A DNA stretch of 64,000 nucleotides from Roseihalotalea indica. Its GTDB lineage: Bacteria > Bacteroidota > Bacteroidia > Cytophagales > Cyclobacteriaceae. Where the stretch lies: assembly GCF_022458895.1 (NCBI RefSeq), contig NZ_JAINFL010000015.1, forward strand, positions 62,001 through 126,000, given 5' to 3'. Position numbers and translations under genes: made by a program. The notes under the pieces were generated by a model, which was given only the letters and a program-made list of their open reading frames with translations, did no database searches and had not been told where the DNA came from. Positions 43,141-51,621 of this stretch are shown piece by piece; the stretch's first letter is position 1, and every line of letters starts with the position of its first letter.

Positions 43141-46100
43141 ATGATACAGTTTAAATTCGTTATATTATTTCTACTATTAGCTGCTAGTGCATCGTTTGCT
43201 CAAGGGCCGGTTATCACCAGCCTGGACAAAACGCATGGTACCGTTTACGAAGTTGTTACGATTACAGGCAGTGGTTTTGGCACAGATACCACCAATATTG
43301 ATGTATTCTTCGGCGGAATTGCCGCTGACTCAATCGTCTGCATCAACAGCGACAATTGTATGCTGGATACCAAAATACGCGTGATGGTTCCTCCCGGAGC
43401 AACTACCAGCAGCATCGCCGTAATGCGTCAAGATACTAAGCTTACCGCTTACTCGCCAGAAGTATTCTACATCAGCTTTGATGGAGGTGCTTTTGATAAA
43501 GATTTATTGGAGACCCCCTACCTGTATGAAACCTCTGACGAGAACCTTTACAATCTCTGCCTTTGCGATTTTAACCGGGATGGTCTCAATGACATAGCCA
43601 CCAGCGATACTGATTACGAGAAAGTTACCATTCTGCAAAACAGTACTGATACTATTGATACAGTTGCATTTACTCCTGTCGAGATCGATATTAATGCTAA
43701 AACCCGATGGGTACGCTGCGGCGACCTGAATGGGGATGGTTTACCGGATTTAGTCTTTTCTGCCTCTAACAACAACACCGATAAAGAGCGAATTTACATC
43801 TACCGTAATACTAGTACCATAGGTGGAGCCATCTCTTTCGACGAAACCGCGCCGCCCCTTTCTTTGTCGGTAGACGGTAACCAAGCGGCTCGTATGGCTA
43901 TCCGGGATTTGGATATGGATGGCAAACCGGAAATTACGGTAGTTGATATTTCTGATGAAGGCGGTATCTCTGTTTTCCTGAATACTAGCTCCGGCTCTTC
44001 CATAAGTTTCAACCCCACTCCCAGCTTACCATTTGCCGTATTTGGTATTGAAAACACCAAGTTAAGTGGTATTGCCGTAGAAGATTTTAGTGGAGATGGT
44101 TTGCCGGATATTGCCGCTAGCGAAGATGAAAGCAGCGGCATTTATGTAATTGTTAATGCCAGCACCTCAGGTTCCCTGGCATTTGGCGGACTAACGCAAC
44201 TCACTGCTTCCGGAGGACAAATTACTAATTTAAAGGCAGGCGACCTGGATAATGATGGGTTAACTGATCTGGTCATTGTAGATAAAACATATGTAGGTGC
44301 ACTTCGAAATACTTCTCAGAATGGAATTATAAGTTTTGCCAGTCCAATTCGTTTTGACCAAACTACTTTGAACCGAGAAGGGCTGGAGCTGGCAGATATA
44401 GATGGAAATGGATTACTGGATATTGCAGTAGCGGCCCAAAATAGAAACTGGGTGGTTTTGTTATTTAACAAAAGTACAATTGGTTCCTTAGACTTTAATA
44501 CAAAACAGATAATCCTGACCAGTGAAAACTCGCTTAGTGTGCGGGCCAATGACCTGAACGGTGATGGCAAACCTGACTTAGCCTATACCGAAACTGCTAC
44601 AGATAAAATTGCTATAAAACTTAATCGTAATTGTATCAAACCAGTGTTGGAACCTACGGAAGGGCTGGGAGTGTGTGATCAGTTGCCTTACCAGCTATCG
44701 GTTACCAAAGCTGTTGACGTTGAATACGTTTGGGAAAGTTCTACCGATGGAGTTACTTTCACTCCTCTTGCTGAAGCGGCTGATTCTACATTTACTTTCA
44801 CTACTAGCAATGAACTGTATTATCGAGTCAAAGTATCTTCCTCTCACAATGGTTTTTCTTGCTCAGCAGTTGCTTCAAATATAGTACAGGTTGTGCGCCC
44901 GGATGGCTTCGTTCCTTCTAAGCCAACTATTATTGATAAGAACCCGCCAGACCCAATATGTTTTGGTGAAAGCATTAGCCTACGTGCTGAGAATGTTAAT
45001 GCTGATTATTACTGGACTGGGCCGGACAACTTCACCTCTAGCAGCCCCAATCCAACAATTCCAAATGCTACTAAAGCCAATGAAGGGCTGTATGTTCTCT
45101 ATGTGCAAGCCAGTGAGGAAAACGGAGGCTGTGTCAGCGACACGGCAACGACCTTTGTTCGGGTAAGTGAACCGGAGGCTATTACTATTAAGCCCGCAAG
45201 CCTGCCCGTGTTCTTTGAGGGTGGACAAACGAAATTAAACATAAATAATGTTGATGGGCAAACCTACCAATGGCAACGAAACAACCAGAGCATTCCGGAT
45301 GCCACCGATCAATCACTTACCCCTGACCAAGAAGGCGATTATATAGTAATTACGCGAAATGCTGAGGGGTGCTTACGAGAAAGTGATCCTATATCGGTAG
45401 CTTATGCCCGCCCCATTATACTAGAAGAACTTTGTTTAAACGAAGAAGGGACTTTTACTATCTCGCCGTCTACCCTGAATGGTCAGGAAATTCGGTATCG
45501 GTGGAATTTTGGTGAGAACAGCAATTCCTTAGAAAATGACACAGTCAGCTATCAGTTTAGTAGTGCAGGCACCCATAAAGTCGCCATAGAGATTCTAGAA
45601 GATGATGGTGCGGTCCGGGACCGTTACGAGCAAAACATTGAAGTATTGGATATTCCAACCCTGACTATTCAGGCTGATGGCAACCCTAACTTATGTCCCG
45701 AGACTACCGTAGTTTTGAAAGCTAACGAAGGGTTTGCTACATACTCCTGGAACACTGGTTCTACCGATCGCGTACTCACAGTAACCCAGGCTGGCACCTA
45801 TACTATCACCGCTACAACTTCAGAGGGGTGTGCCACCAGCCAAAGCATTGATGTGGAAGATGCAGAAAACCCAGATGCTCAGATTACCGCTTCCAGTGAT
45901 CGTATTGCTTTGGGAGATACTTTACAGTTGCATGCCCAAGGCGGAGCAACTTACCGCTGGTACGCTAGCGAATCGCTCAGCGACACTAGTATTGCTAACC
46001 CCATCGTTCGCCCTCTGATTACTACTACTTATACCTGTGTGGTTACCAATGAAAAAGGGTGTGAGAGCACAGTAGAATATATTGTTACAGTAGATCGCCG

Positions 46101-46374
46101 TTTGGATGTTATTCCGGAGAGAGCCTTTACTCCTAATAACGATGGTAATAACGATACCTGGTATATTGAAAAAATGGATTTGTATCCTGATTGCCGACTG
46201 ACGCTTTTTAACCGGCAGGGTATTAAAATATACGAAGAAGAAGATTACAGCAACCTTGAGCCCTGGAGTGGATCTGCTTACGGTACATCTGTTCCGGCAG
46301 GGGTATATTTTTACCTGATTGACTGCGGTGAAGAAGCAGGAAAACAAACCGGAAGCGTTACTATTATACGTTAA
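43141..46374 (+). CDS. Large secreted IPT/FG-GAP/PKD protein with gliding-motility C-terminal domain (T9SS type B)
   Basis: This 1077-residue protein starts with a signal peptide (FVILFLLLAASASFAQG). It has an IPT/TIG domain (about 25-115) and a series of FG-GAP/VCBS-type calcium-loop repeats (about 135-500) marked by DFNRDGLND, DLNGDGLPD, DLDMDGKPE, DFSGDGLPD, DLDNDGLTD, DIDGNGLLD and DLNGDGKPD. Ig/PKD-like domains follow (about 515-960), then a C-terminal gliding-associated domain (PERAFTPNNDGNNDTWYIEK ... PAGVYFYLIDC). The C-terminal domain targets the protein to type IX secretion (CHU/type B). It is an adhesin or surface protein of unknown binding partner. Confidence 0.9.
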   Translation: MIQFKFVILFLLLAASASFAQGPVITSLDKTHGTVYEVVTITGSGFGTDTTNIDVFFGGIAADSIVCINSDNCMLDTKIRVMVPPGATTSSIAVMRQDTKLTAYSPEVFYISFDGGAFDKDLLETPYLYETSDENLYNLCLCDFNRDGLNDIATSDTDYEKVTILQNSTDTIDTVAFTPVEIDINAKTRWVRCGDLNGDGLPDLVFSASNNNTDKERIYIYRNTSTIGGAISFDETAPPLSLSVDGNQAARMAIRDLDMDGKPEITVVDISDEGGISVFLNTSSGSSISFNPTPSLPFAVFGIENTKLSGIAVEDFSGDGLPDIAASEDESSGIYVIVNASTSGSLAFGGLTQLTASGGQITNLKAGDLDNDGLTDLVIVDKTYVGALRNTSQNGIISFASPIRFDQTTLNREGLELADIDGNGLLDIAVAAQNRNWVVLLFNKSTIGSLDFNTKQIILTSENSLSVRANDLNGDGKPDLAYTETATDKIAIKLNRNCIKPVLEPTEGLGVCDQLPYQLSVTKAVDVEYVWESSTDGVTFTPLAEAADSTFTFTTSNELYYRVKVSSSHNGFSCSAVASNIVQVVRPDGFVPSKPTIIDKNPPDPICFGESISLRAENVNADYYWTGPDNFTSSSPNPTIPNATKANEGLYVLYVQASEENGGCVSDTATTFVRVSEPEAITIKPASLPVFFEGGQTKLNINNVDGQTYQWQRNNQSIPDATDQSLTPDQEGDYIVITRNAEGCLRESDPISVAYARPIILEELCLNEEGTFTISPSTLNGQEIRYRWNFGENSNSLENDTVSYQFSSAGTHKVAIEILEDDGAVRDRYEQNIEVLDIPTLTIQADGNPNLCPETTVVLKANEGFATYSWNTGSTDRVLTVTQAGTYTITATTSEGCATSQSIDVEDAENPDAQITASSDRIALGDTLQLHAQGGATYRWYASESLSDTSIANPIVRPLITTTYTCVVTNEKGCESTVEYIVTVDRRLDVIPERAFTPNNDGNNDTWYIEKMDLYPDCRLTLFNRQGIKIYEEEDYSNLEPWSGSAYGTSVPAGVYFYLIDCGEEAGKQTGSVTIIR

Positions 46375-46401
46375 AAGGGGCTAGGTAGCATTGGCTGAGA
46401 A

Positions 46402-46866
46402 ATGAGGAGAAGAGTCACTATTGCACACCTATTGTTTTTAAGTATCCATATATTTGTAATCATTGATTTCTGGCGAACAAAATCCATAACGGATCATATT
46501 ACTAAGGTAACTCAGAAAGTAGTATACAGCACTGATCGGTCTACATCTCAAGCCCATGCTTTAACACTCTACGAACTCTGTACGCAGCATTACTCTTTTA
46601 CAATTCCAGAAAAATATGCAAGCGTATTGAAAACGGATGCCGCAGTTACTATACACGCCACTTTCTTTTTGCATATCGTACACTCTATCGAAATTGAGAA
46701 ATACTCCATTCCTATTTCCTTCGGATTATATGCAGTCATCTCGCTAGCAGTCGCTATTATTTCAGTCATGGCCTTGGCGTTTTCCAAGCACTTTGATTTC
46801 CATTCATTAGCAGCCATTATTAATGGACTCTTGACACTTATGGTTATATATCTTATCTGGTTTTAG
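46402..46866 (+). CDS. Small membrane protein of unknown function
   Basis: This 154-residue protein has a helix near the N-terminus (TIAHLLFLSIHIFVIIDFW), a polar loop with YSFTIPEKYASVLKTD, and three hydrophobic stretches at about 85-154 (IPISFGLYAVISLAVAIISV; LLTLMVIYLIWF). I recognise no family. It starts 27 bases after the large T9SS protein in the same direction and could be co-transcribed with it, but no link of function is visible. Confidence 0.6.
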   Translation: MRRRVTIAHLLFLSIHIFVIIDFWRTKSITDHITKVTQKVVYSTDRSTSQAHALTLYELCTQHYSFTIPEKYASVLKTDAAVTIHATFFLHIVHSIEIEKYSIPISFGLYAVISLAVAIISVMALAFSKHFDFHSLAAIINGLLTLMVIYLIWF

Positions 46867-46940
46867 ATATTTTGATCTGTCTAAGGGAAACTCTTATCGG
46901 GCACATCAGTTGATAACACCAAATAAGTTACCTAGCTGGT

Positions 46941-47843
46941 ATGCTAAAAATTGCCTGGTCAGAAATATATGCTCATCCTCTGCCGGAGAACCATCGTTTT
47001 CCGATGATAAAATATGACCTTCTTCCTGAACAACTTTTGTATGAAGGCACTATTACTGAAGAAAACTTATTCACACCTTCTCCACTGAAAGAAGAATATA
47101 TCGTGAACACGCATGATGCTGCTTATTGGCAGCGGTTGAAACATCAGGAGTTATCACGGTCAGAAGTACGCAAAACAGGTTTCCCCATGTCAGAAGAGCT
47201 GATACATCGGGAAATTACCATTATGCAGGGAACTTTGCAGGCAGCATTGTATGCTTTGCAATACGGCGTAGCTTTTAATATTGCAGGTGGCACGCACCAT
47301 GCATTTACTGACCGGGGCGAAGGATTTTGCCTGCTTAATGACATTGCTATTGCCGCAAATTATCTGCGAGAGAAGAAACTAGCTACTAAAATATTAATTA
47401 TTGATTTGGATGTCCATCAGGGTAATGGAACCGCACAGATATTTAGAGATATACCAGAGGTTTTTACTTTCAGTATGCACGGTGCTAAAAATTATCCTAT
47501 GCACAAAGAGCAGTCAGACCTGGATATTTCGCTACCTGACGGAACAGATGATGCTCACTATTTGGGTAAACTTGAAGAGGTATTACCCCGTTTATTAGAG
47601 CAAGTAGCTCCAGAGTTTATTTTTTTTCAATCGGGGGTAGATGTGCTGGCTTCCGATAAACTAGGGCGACTGGGATTAAGTATTGCTGGATGCCGAGAGC
47701 GCGACCGGACTGTTTTAAAGCACTGTAAAGAGCACCAGATTCCGGTGGCCTTAAGCATGGGCGGTGGTTATTCAGAGAAGATTGCGCACATTGTAGAGGC
47801 GCATGCCAATACGTATCGATTAGCCCAAGAACTTTTTTTCTAA
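46941..47843 (+). CDS. Histone-deacetylase-family protein (AcuC/class IV-like)
   Basis: This 300-residue metal hydrolase shows the family marks NTHDAAYWQR, AGGTHHAFTDRGEGFCLLND (catalytic His pair and zinc environment), LIIDLDVHQGNGTAQIF (Asp and His zinc ligands) and FQSGVDVLASDKLGRL. Bacterial relatives deacetylate acetylpolyamines, acetoin-related compounds or lysine side chains. The substrate cannot be inferred. The gene is followed by a small membrane protein and a rhomboid protease but shares no operon evidence beyond strand. Confidence 0.92.
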   Translation: MLKIAWSEIYAHPLPENHRFPMIKYDLLPEQLLYEGTITEENLFTPSPLKEEYIVNTHDAAYWQRLKHQELSRSEVRKTGFPMSEELIHREITIMQGTLQAALYALQYGVAFNIAGGTHHAFTDRGEGFCLLNDIAIAANYLREKKLATKILIIDLDVHQGNGTAQIFRDIPEVFTFSMHGAKNYPMHKEQSDLDISLPDGTDDAHYLGKLEEVLPRLLEQVAPEFIFFQSGVDVLASDKLGRLGLSIAGCRERDRTVLKHCKEHQIPVALSMGGGYSEKIAHIVEAHANTYRLAQELFF

Positions 47844-47872
47844 TACCCCTTTCCGTAAAGCAAGCATTTTCA

Positions 47873-48097
47873 ATGAAAAAGCGTTATTTTAATTATTGGT
47901 TGATTTTTGCTATTGCCGGACTAATATTGATTGGACTAGGTTTAAGTCTCTTTGGCGAAGCAATTATTGCTAAATACGAAAGACAAAACTGGTTCTGGTT
48001 AGGCTCTTTAAGTTTAATCATTGTAAACGCAGGCATATCGCTGGTAGGCCAATCTGTAGTATATAGAGTAAAACTTATTCGTGAAAAAGAGCAATAG
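47873..48097 (+). CDS. Small two-helix membrane protein
   Basis: At 74 residues this protein has two predicted membrane helices (about 8-30, WLIFAIAGLILIGLGLSLFG, and about 42-62, WFWLGSLSLIIVNAGISLVG) and a basic C-terminal tail. It is not recognised beyond this. Its last 17 bases overlap the GTG start of the rhomboid gene, which suggests coupled translation and a shared role at the membrane. Confidence 0.6.
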   Translation: MKKRYFNYWLIFAIAGLILIGLGLSLFGEAIIAKYERQNWFWLGSLSLIIVNAGISLVGQSVVYRVKLIREKEQ

Positions 48098-48881
48098 TCT
48101 ATCTATTTCTGCAACTGATGACAGTAAAATTCTGCAAAGAAGTATTTTTTTTGCTATAAGCTTTACTGTTTTGCTATGGCTTATCCGCGCTGTAGAATGG
48201 GGAGCATCTTTAAACTTAGGCATTTTTGGTATCTTTCCCCGAAGCCTGCCCGGTATGATTGGGATTTTAACCGGTCCGCTGGTGCACGGCACCTTTCTAC
48301 ACTTACTATCTAATACATTTCCTCTTATCTTTTTACTCATAGCAACTTTTTATTTTTATAATAAGATTGCTTTAGAAGTCTTTCTATGGATTTACCTGAT
48401 TACCGGTTTTTGGGTGTGGATAGCAGCTCGCCAAGCTTATCATATTGGCTCTAGCGGTATTGTTTATGGTCTAGCTGCATTTCTGCTGTTCAGCGGCATG
48501 TTTCGTAAAGATATTCGCTCTATTGTAGTAGCCGTAGCGATTGCATTCTTATACAATGGTATGATCCAGGGGCTTTTTCCTGATCCTGATCATCAAGAAG
48601 TGTCTTGGGAGTCGCATCTGCTGGGTTCAGCGGCCGGGGTATTTTGCTCATTTTATTTTCGCGGATCTTCACCGATAATTGCACCTACAGAAGAAAGATC
48701 AAAGAATAATGTTGAACCAGTTTTATTTTCAGAAAATATAAATCATACCTTCCAAAAACATAATAGCTTTACATCAACGAGCTATACTTACAATTATCGA
48801 TTGCAGGTATCGGATGATCAGAAAATAGCGAATGTTTTAATAATAGGGGAAGAAGATTCTTCTATTGCTTCAGAAATTTAA
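48081..48881 (+). CDS. Rhomboid-family intramembrane serine protease
   Basis: This 266-residue protein has about six membrane helices, with the serine motif GSSGIVYGLAAF (GxSG, helix 4) and the matching His in WESHLLGSAAG (helix 6). LVHGTFLHLLSNTFPL holds the conserved HxxxN. The cytoplasmic tail (about 195-266) is Ser/Asn-rich. Such proteases cut membrane proteins within the bilayer; no substrate is evident. The start is a GTG at 48081, inside the end of the preceding small gene. No ATG lies before the first helix. Confidence 0.9.
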   Translation: MKKSNSLSISATDDSKILQRSIFFAISFTVLLWLIRAVEWGASLNLGIFGIFPRSLPGMIGILTGPLVHGTFLHLLSNTFPLIFLLIATFYFYNKIALEVFLWIYLITGFWVWIAARQAYHIGSSGIVYGLAAFLLFSGMFRKDIRSIVVAVAIAFLYNGMIQGLFPDPDHQEVSWESHLLGSAAGVFCSFYFRGSSPIIAPTEERSKNNVEPVLFSENINHTFQKHNSFTSTSYTYNYRLQVSDDQKIANVLIIGEEDSSIASEI

Positions 48882-49242
48882 AAAATCCCTTATTAGCATC
48901 AGGACATCCTTCGCAGTTAACAACCAGTAAATAATAACCTGACGGATACTGGCTTAAATCAAGCCGATAGGTAGTGGGATTAATCTGCTCTGACTGAACG
49001 TTCATAGAGTTACCCAAAATATCAACGACTTTGATAGAAGGTTCAGCATCAGCAGGTAAAGAGAAGGGCACACGATCAACCTGCACAAAAACAAAATCCT
49101 GTGCAGGATTGGGATAAACAGCTGCATCCTGATCTGCCGGATTTCCCCCTTCATTAGGCATAGCAACTATGATTGGTGCAAGAAGAACCAACGATAAAGT
49201 TGCTATCATGAAGAAGCGAGCTATGGGCGAAACAAAATGCAT
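48862..49242 (-). CDS. Stand-alone type IX secretion C-terminal (Por_Secre_tail) domain protein
   Basis: This 126-residue protein is almost only a signal peptide (MHFVSPIARFFMIATLSLVLL to about residue 27) and a T9SS type A sorting domain: VYPNPAQDFVFVQVD, VVDILGNSM, LDLSQYPSGYYLLVVN and a basic end GFFKFLKQ. Normally this tail follows a large cargo; here none is encoded upstream in the frame. It may be a remnant, a small surface protein or a carrier. The 3' end overlaps the convergent rhomboid gene by 20 bases. Confidence 0.82.
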   Translation of the reverse strand: MHFVSPIARFFMIATLSLVLLAPIIVAMPNEGGNPADQDAAVYPNPAQDFVFVQVDRVPFSLPADAEPSIKVVDILGNSMNVQSEQINPTTYRLDLSQYPSGYYLLVVNCEGCPDANKGFFKFLKQ

Positions 49243-49357
49243 TCAGTAAATCGTAATCATATAGTATTATATACTACCAAAATCAAAATTAGTTGTAAAA
49301 ATCAATCAATATTAAATAATATGTAATAAAATTCGTTAACAATGATTTTTTTAAGAC

Positions 49358-49382
49358 AAAAAAAGCCGATGTTTCCATCGGC
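49358..49382 (-). terminator. GNRA-loop terminator after the coiled-coil lipoprotein gene
   Basis: On the minus strand GCCGATG-GAAA-CATCGGC is a 7-pair hairpin with a GAAA tetraloop, followed by seven T. Confidence 0.9.
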
Positions 49383-49412
49383 CTTCTTTTTAAAATGTAC
49401 TTAGCGAATATT

Positions 49413-49892
49413 TTAGTTTTCGCTAATGCTTTCTTCAACACGATCTATCTCTGCCTCAATACGGGCAATTGCTTCATTTATTTCTTCGTAAGATGTAGTC
49501 CAATCCTCTTTTGTAATAGAACGTGCTGTCTGAAGTTTTTCATTAATATCTTCTTTTTCGTCTTCAAGTTCTTCAATAGCAGATTCTATATCCGATTGAG
49601 CAGCCTCATTTACCTTACGAGATGTTTTCTTTAAATCACCAATACGTTTGTCAATGTCTTTGCTTCGCCCTTCCAATTCGCTAATTCTTGTTTCCCGGTC
49701 ATCTTCGTAAAATTGCTCCCGAAGTTCAATCGCTTCTCTAACTTCTTCCTGAGCCTCTTCTGTTTCTTCTCGAGCCTCTTTTATTTGGTCCTCTACGTCT
49801 TGTTTTGTAAGTGCCTTGTTACAGCTAACAGATGCTATAGTAAAAAAAGTAAGTAAGAAAAAATAACTATATTTTTTAGTCAACATTTTCAT
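49413..49892 (-). CDS. Coiled-coil lipoprotein of unknown function
   Basis: This 159-residue protein has a lipoprotein signal (FFLLTFFTIASVSCNK; likely lipidated Cys about residue 24). The rest is a long helix with heptad-like, Glu-rich sequence (QIKEAREETEEAQEEVREAI; RIEAEIDRVEES). It may be a structural periplasmic or outer-membrane spacer. Helix content is so high that no fold assignment is possible. A strong terminator follows. Confidence 0.75.
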   Translation of the reverse strand: MKMLTKKYSYFFLLTFFTIASVSCNKALTKQDVEDQIKEAREETEEAQEEVREAIELREQFYEDDRETRISELEGRSKDIDKRIGDLKKTSRKVNEAAQSDIESAIEELEDEKEDINEKLQTARSITKEDWTTSYEEINEAIARIEAEIDRVEESISEN

Positions 49893-49999
49893 TTTGCCAG
49901 TCAGTTAATGATTAAAAAATTTATATACTCAGTATAACTATTCTGACAAGAAATTGTTGGTTATTCCTTAAAAATTTGGTGTGAAAAGGGAATGTGTAA

Positions 50000-50365
50000 T
50001 TATGCTAAAATACCTTGAATCACTGAGTCATTTAGTGGTTTAGTGAGATATCCCTCAACCACATCATATTTTTTAGCTTTAGTACGGTCGCGATCATCTA
50101 AAGAAGAAGTGAGAACATAGACTTTTAAATCAGGCTGAACATCTGTGCCCTTCAATGCTTCTAAAAACTCCCACCCATCCATTTCGGGCATATTTAAGTC
50201 TAGTAAAATAATATCAGGTTTTTCAACCTGTTTTACGGTAATGTCATCCAGAGCCTGCCGGGCTTGCGCATACTCTTGCACTTCCAGAGAAGCATTATTC
50301 TTCAATAGCAATTTCCGGCTAATCAGTAAGTCTATTTGGTTGTCATCAATAATAAAAATGCGCAT
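50000..50365 (-). CDS. Receiver-only response regulator
   Basis: This 121-residue protein is a lone receiver: IFIIDDNQIDLLISRKLLL, phosphoacceptor in ILLDLNMPEMDGWEF, and VLTSSLDDRD with Lys in YLTKPLND. It resembles the receiver protein at 37328-37720 in shape and lacks an output domain. No kinase gene is next to it, so its partner is elsewhere. The 219-base gap upstream (50366-50584) is AT-rich, with no clear feature. Confidence 0.9.
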   Translation of the reverse strand: MRIFIIDDNQIDLLISRKLLLKNNASLEVQEYAQARQALDDITVKQVEKPDIILLDLNMPEMDGWEFLEALKGTDVQPDLKVYVLTSSLDDRDRTKAKKYDVVEGYLTKPLNDSVIQGILA

Positions 50366-50610
50366 GATATTTTTTGTAAAAGTCTGATGCTAAGATACAA
50401 AGCTTTTTAGCATGAATTTACGCAATCGGGTTGCAATCATTACATTTATTGCTATCTACTTACCGTAAATAAGGCTCCTCTTTTTTTGGTTAAAAAATAA
50501 TATTTTTACTACTGCTTATAAACATTATAACAATTACGCTATAAAATATACTACAGAGATGTAGGTAAGATTGATTGCTTTAGAATGGCGCAAAAAAATA
50601 ATAGTAAAAA

Positions 50611-50645
50611 CAAAAAAACCTTGCAAGAAAAACTTGCAAGGTTTT
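50611..50645 (-). terminator. Terminator downstream of tRNA-Lys
   Basis: On the minus strand AAAACCTTGCAAG (50633-50645) and CTTGCAAGGTTTT (50615-50627) pair perfectly with a 5-base loop, then T-rich sequence. It starts one base from the tRNA 3' end. Confidence 0.85.
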
Positions 50646-50646
50646 G

Positions 50647-50719
50647 TGAACCCGCTGGGGCTCGAACCCAGGACCCACGCCTTAAAAGGGCGTTGCTCTA
50701 CCAACTGAGCTACGGATTC
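50647..50719 (-). tRNA. tRNA-Lys (anticodon UUU)
   Basis: 73 bases. Acceptor GAATCCG/CGGGTTC, anticodon loop CTTTTAA (anticodon TTT) on the stem ACGCC/GGCGT, and T arm CTGGGTTCGAGCCCCAG. CCA is not encoded. Confidence 0.97.
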
Positions 50720-50787
50720 AGTCGCAGTGTAGCGGTTGTTTTTGTGGGGGGTATCCCCTTAATTGCGAATGCAAAGGTAAGAGTCTT

Positions 50788-51540
50788 ATGATAAATTTCC
50801 AAAAGGTACCCCGTAAATTTGTAATTGCTTTCGTATTAGTATGTGCTAACATGGGCCACCCACAAATGGTTTTGTCTCAATCAAAAAATTTTAGCACTCT
50901 TCAGGAGGCCGATTCGCTTTACAACCTCCACCAGTACACCGAGTCCTTTCGTTTGTATGAGCAGTTGTTTTATGATGAGCAACAGGCGTCACCTGCCATG
51001 TTACTTAAAATGGCTTTTATTCAGGAAGGGTTGGGAGAGTACAGCGAAGCACTCTACTACTTAAATGAATATTACCTAACTACCTCCGATGAGTCAGCTA
51101 TTGAGAAAATGCGAGAGCTTTCTACCCAATATCAGTTACGAGGCTATGAGTATACTGATTATGATCTTTTCTATAACCTCCTTCGCAAATATCAGTACTT
51201 CATAATCTATGGGCTATGTGCTATCTTGCTCTTTGTGCTGGCCTATATGGCTTTTAGCAAACGTAAGCAGTCTGAAAAACCCTACGGAGTCGGAGTAGCA
51301 TTCGTATTACTTATCGGCCTGCTGTTTTATATCACTAATTACTCCATACGGCCAACCTTGGCTATTATTATGGATGACCATACTCCCATCATGAGTGGCC
51401 CTTCTTCAGGGGCGGATGTAGTCTATATCAGTGAAAAGGGGCATCGGGTGAAAATTGAAGGCCGCAACGATGTCTGGACAAAAATTGAATGGAACGGCGA
51501 AACAGCTTATATCCGAGAAAATAATTTGCGGCCTATCTGA
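50788..51540 (+). CDS. TPR-like and SH3-domain membrane protein
   Basis: This 250-residue protein starts with a signal-like helix and a TPR-like region (about residues 35-115; EADSLYNLHQYTESFRLYEQ and IQEGLGEYSEALYYLNEYY). Two membrane helices follow (about 135-155 and 168-188), then a C-terminal bacterial SH3 domain (about 195-250; MSGPSSGADVVYISEKGHRV, WTKIEWNGETAYIREN). It resembles BatE-like aerotolerance proteins of Bacteroidota, but no other Bat genes are nearby. Function uncertain. Confidence 0.75.
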   Translation: MINFQKVPRKFVIAFVLVCANMGHPQMVLSQSKNFSTLQEADSLYNLHQYTESFRLYEQLFYDEQQASPAMLLKMAFIQEGLGEYSEALYYLNEYYLTTSDESAIEKMRELSTQYQLRGYEYTDYDLFYNLLRKYQYFIIYGLCAILLFVLAYMAFSKRKQSEKPYGVGVAFVLLIGLLFYITNYSIRPTLAIIMDDHTPIMSGPSSGADVVYISEKGHRVKIEGRNDVWTKIEWNGETAYIRENNLRPI

Positions 51541-51621
51541 GACTGAATCCTTCTCTATCATTGAACTTTAGTTAGAATAAAAGTATTTTTATGTATATAC
51601 TTTTATAACTAATATTACTGA

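Noticed and set aside
50585..50791. Plus-strand frame across tRNA-Lys
   Set aside because: It is the antisense of the tRNA gene and its terminator, a chance open frame.
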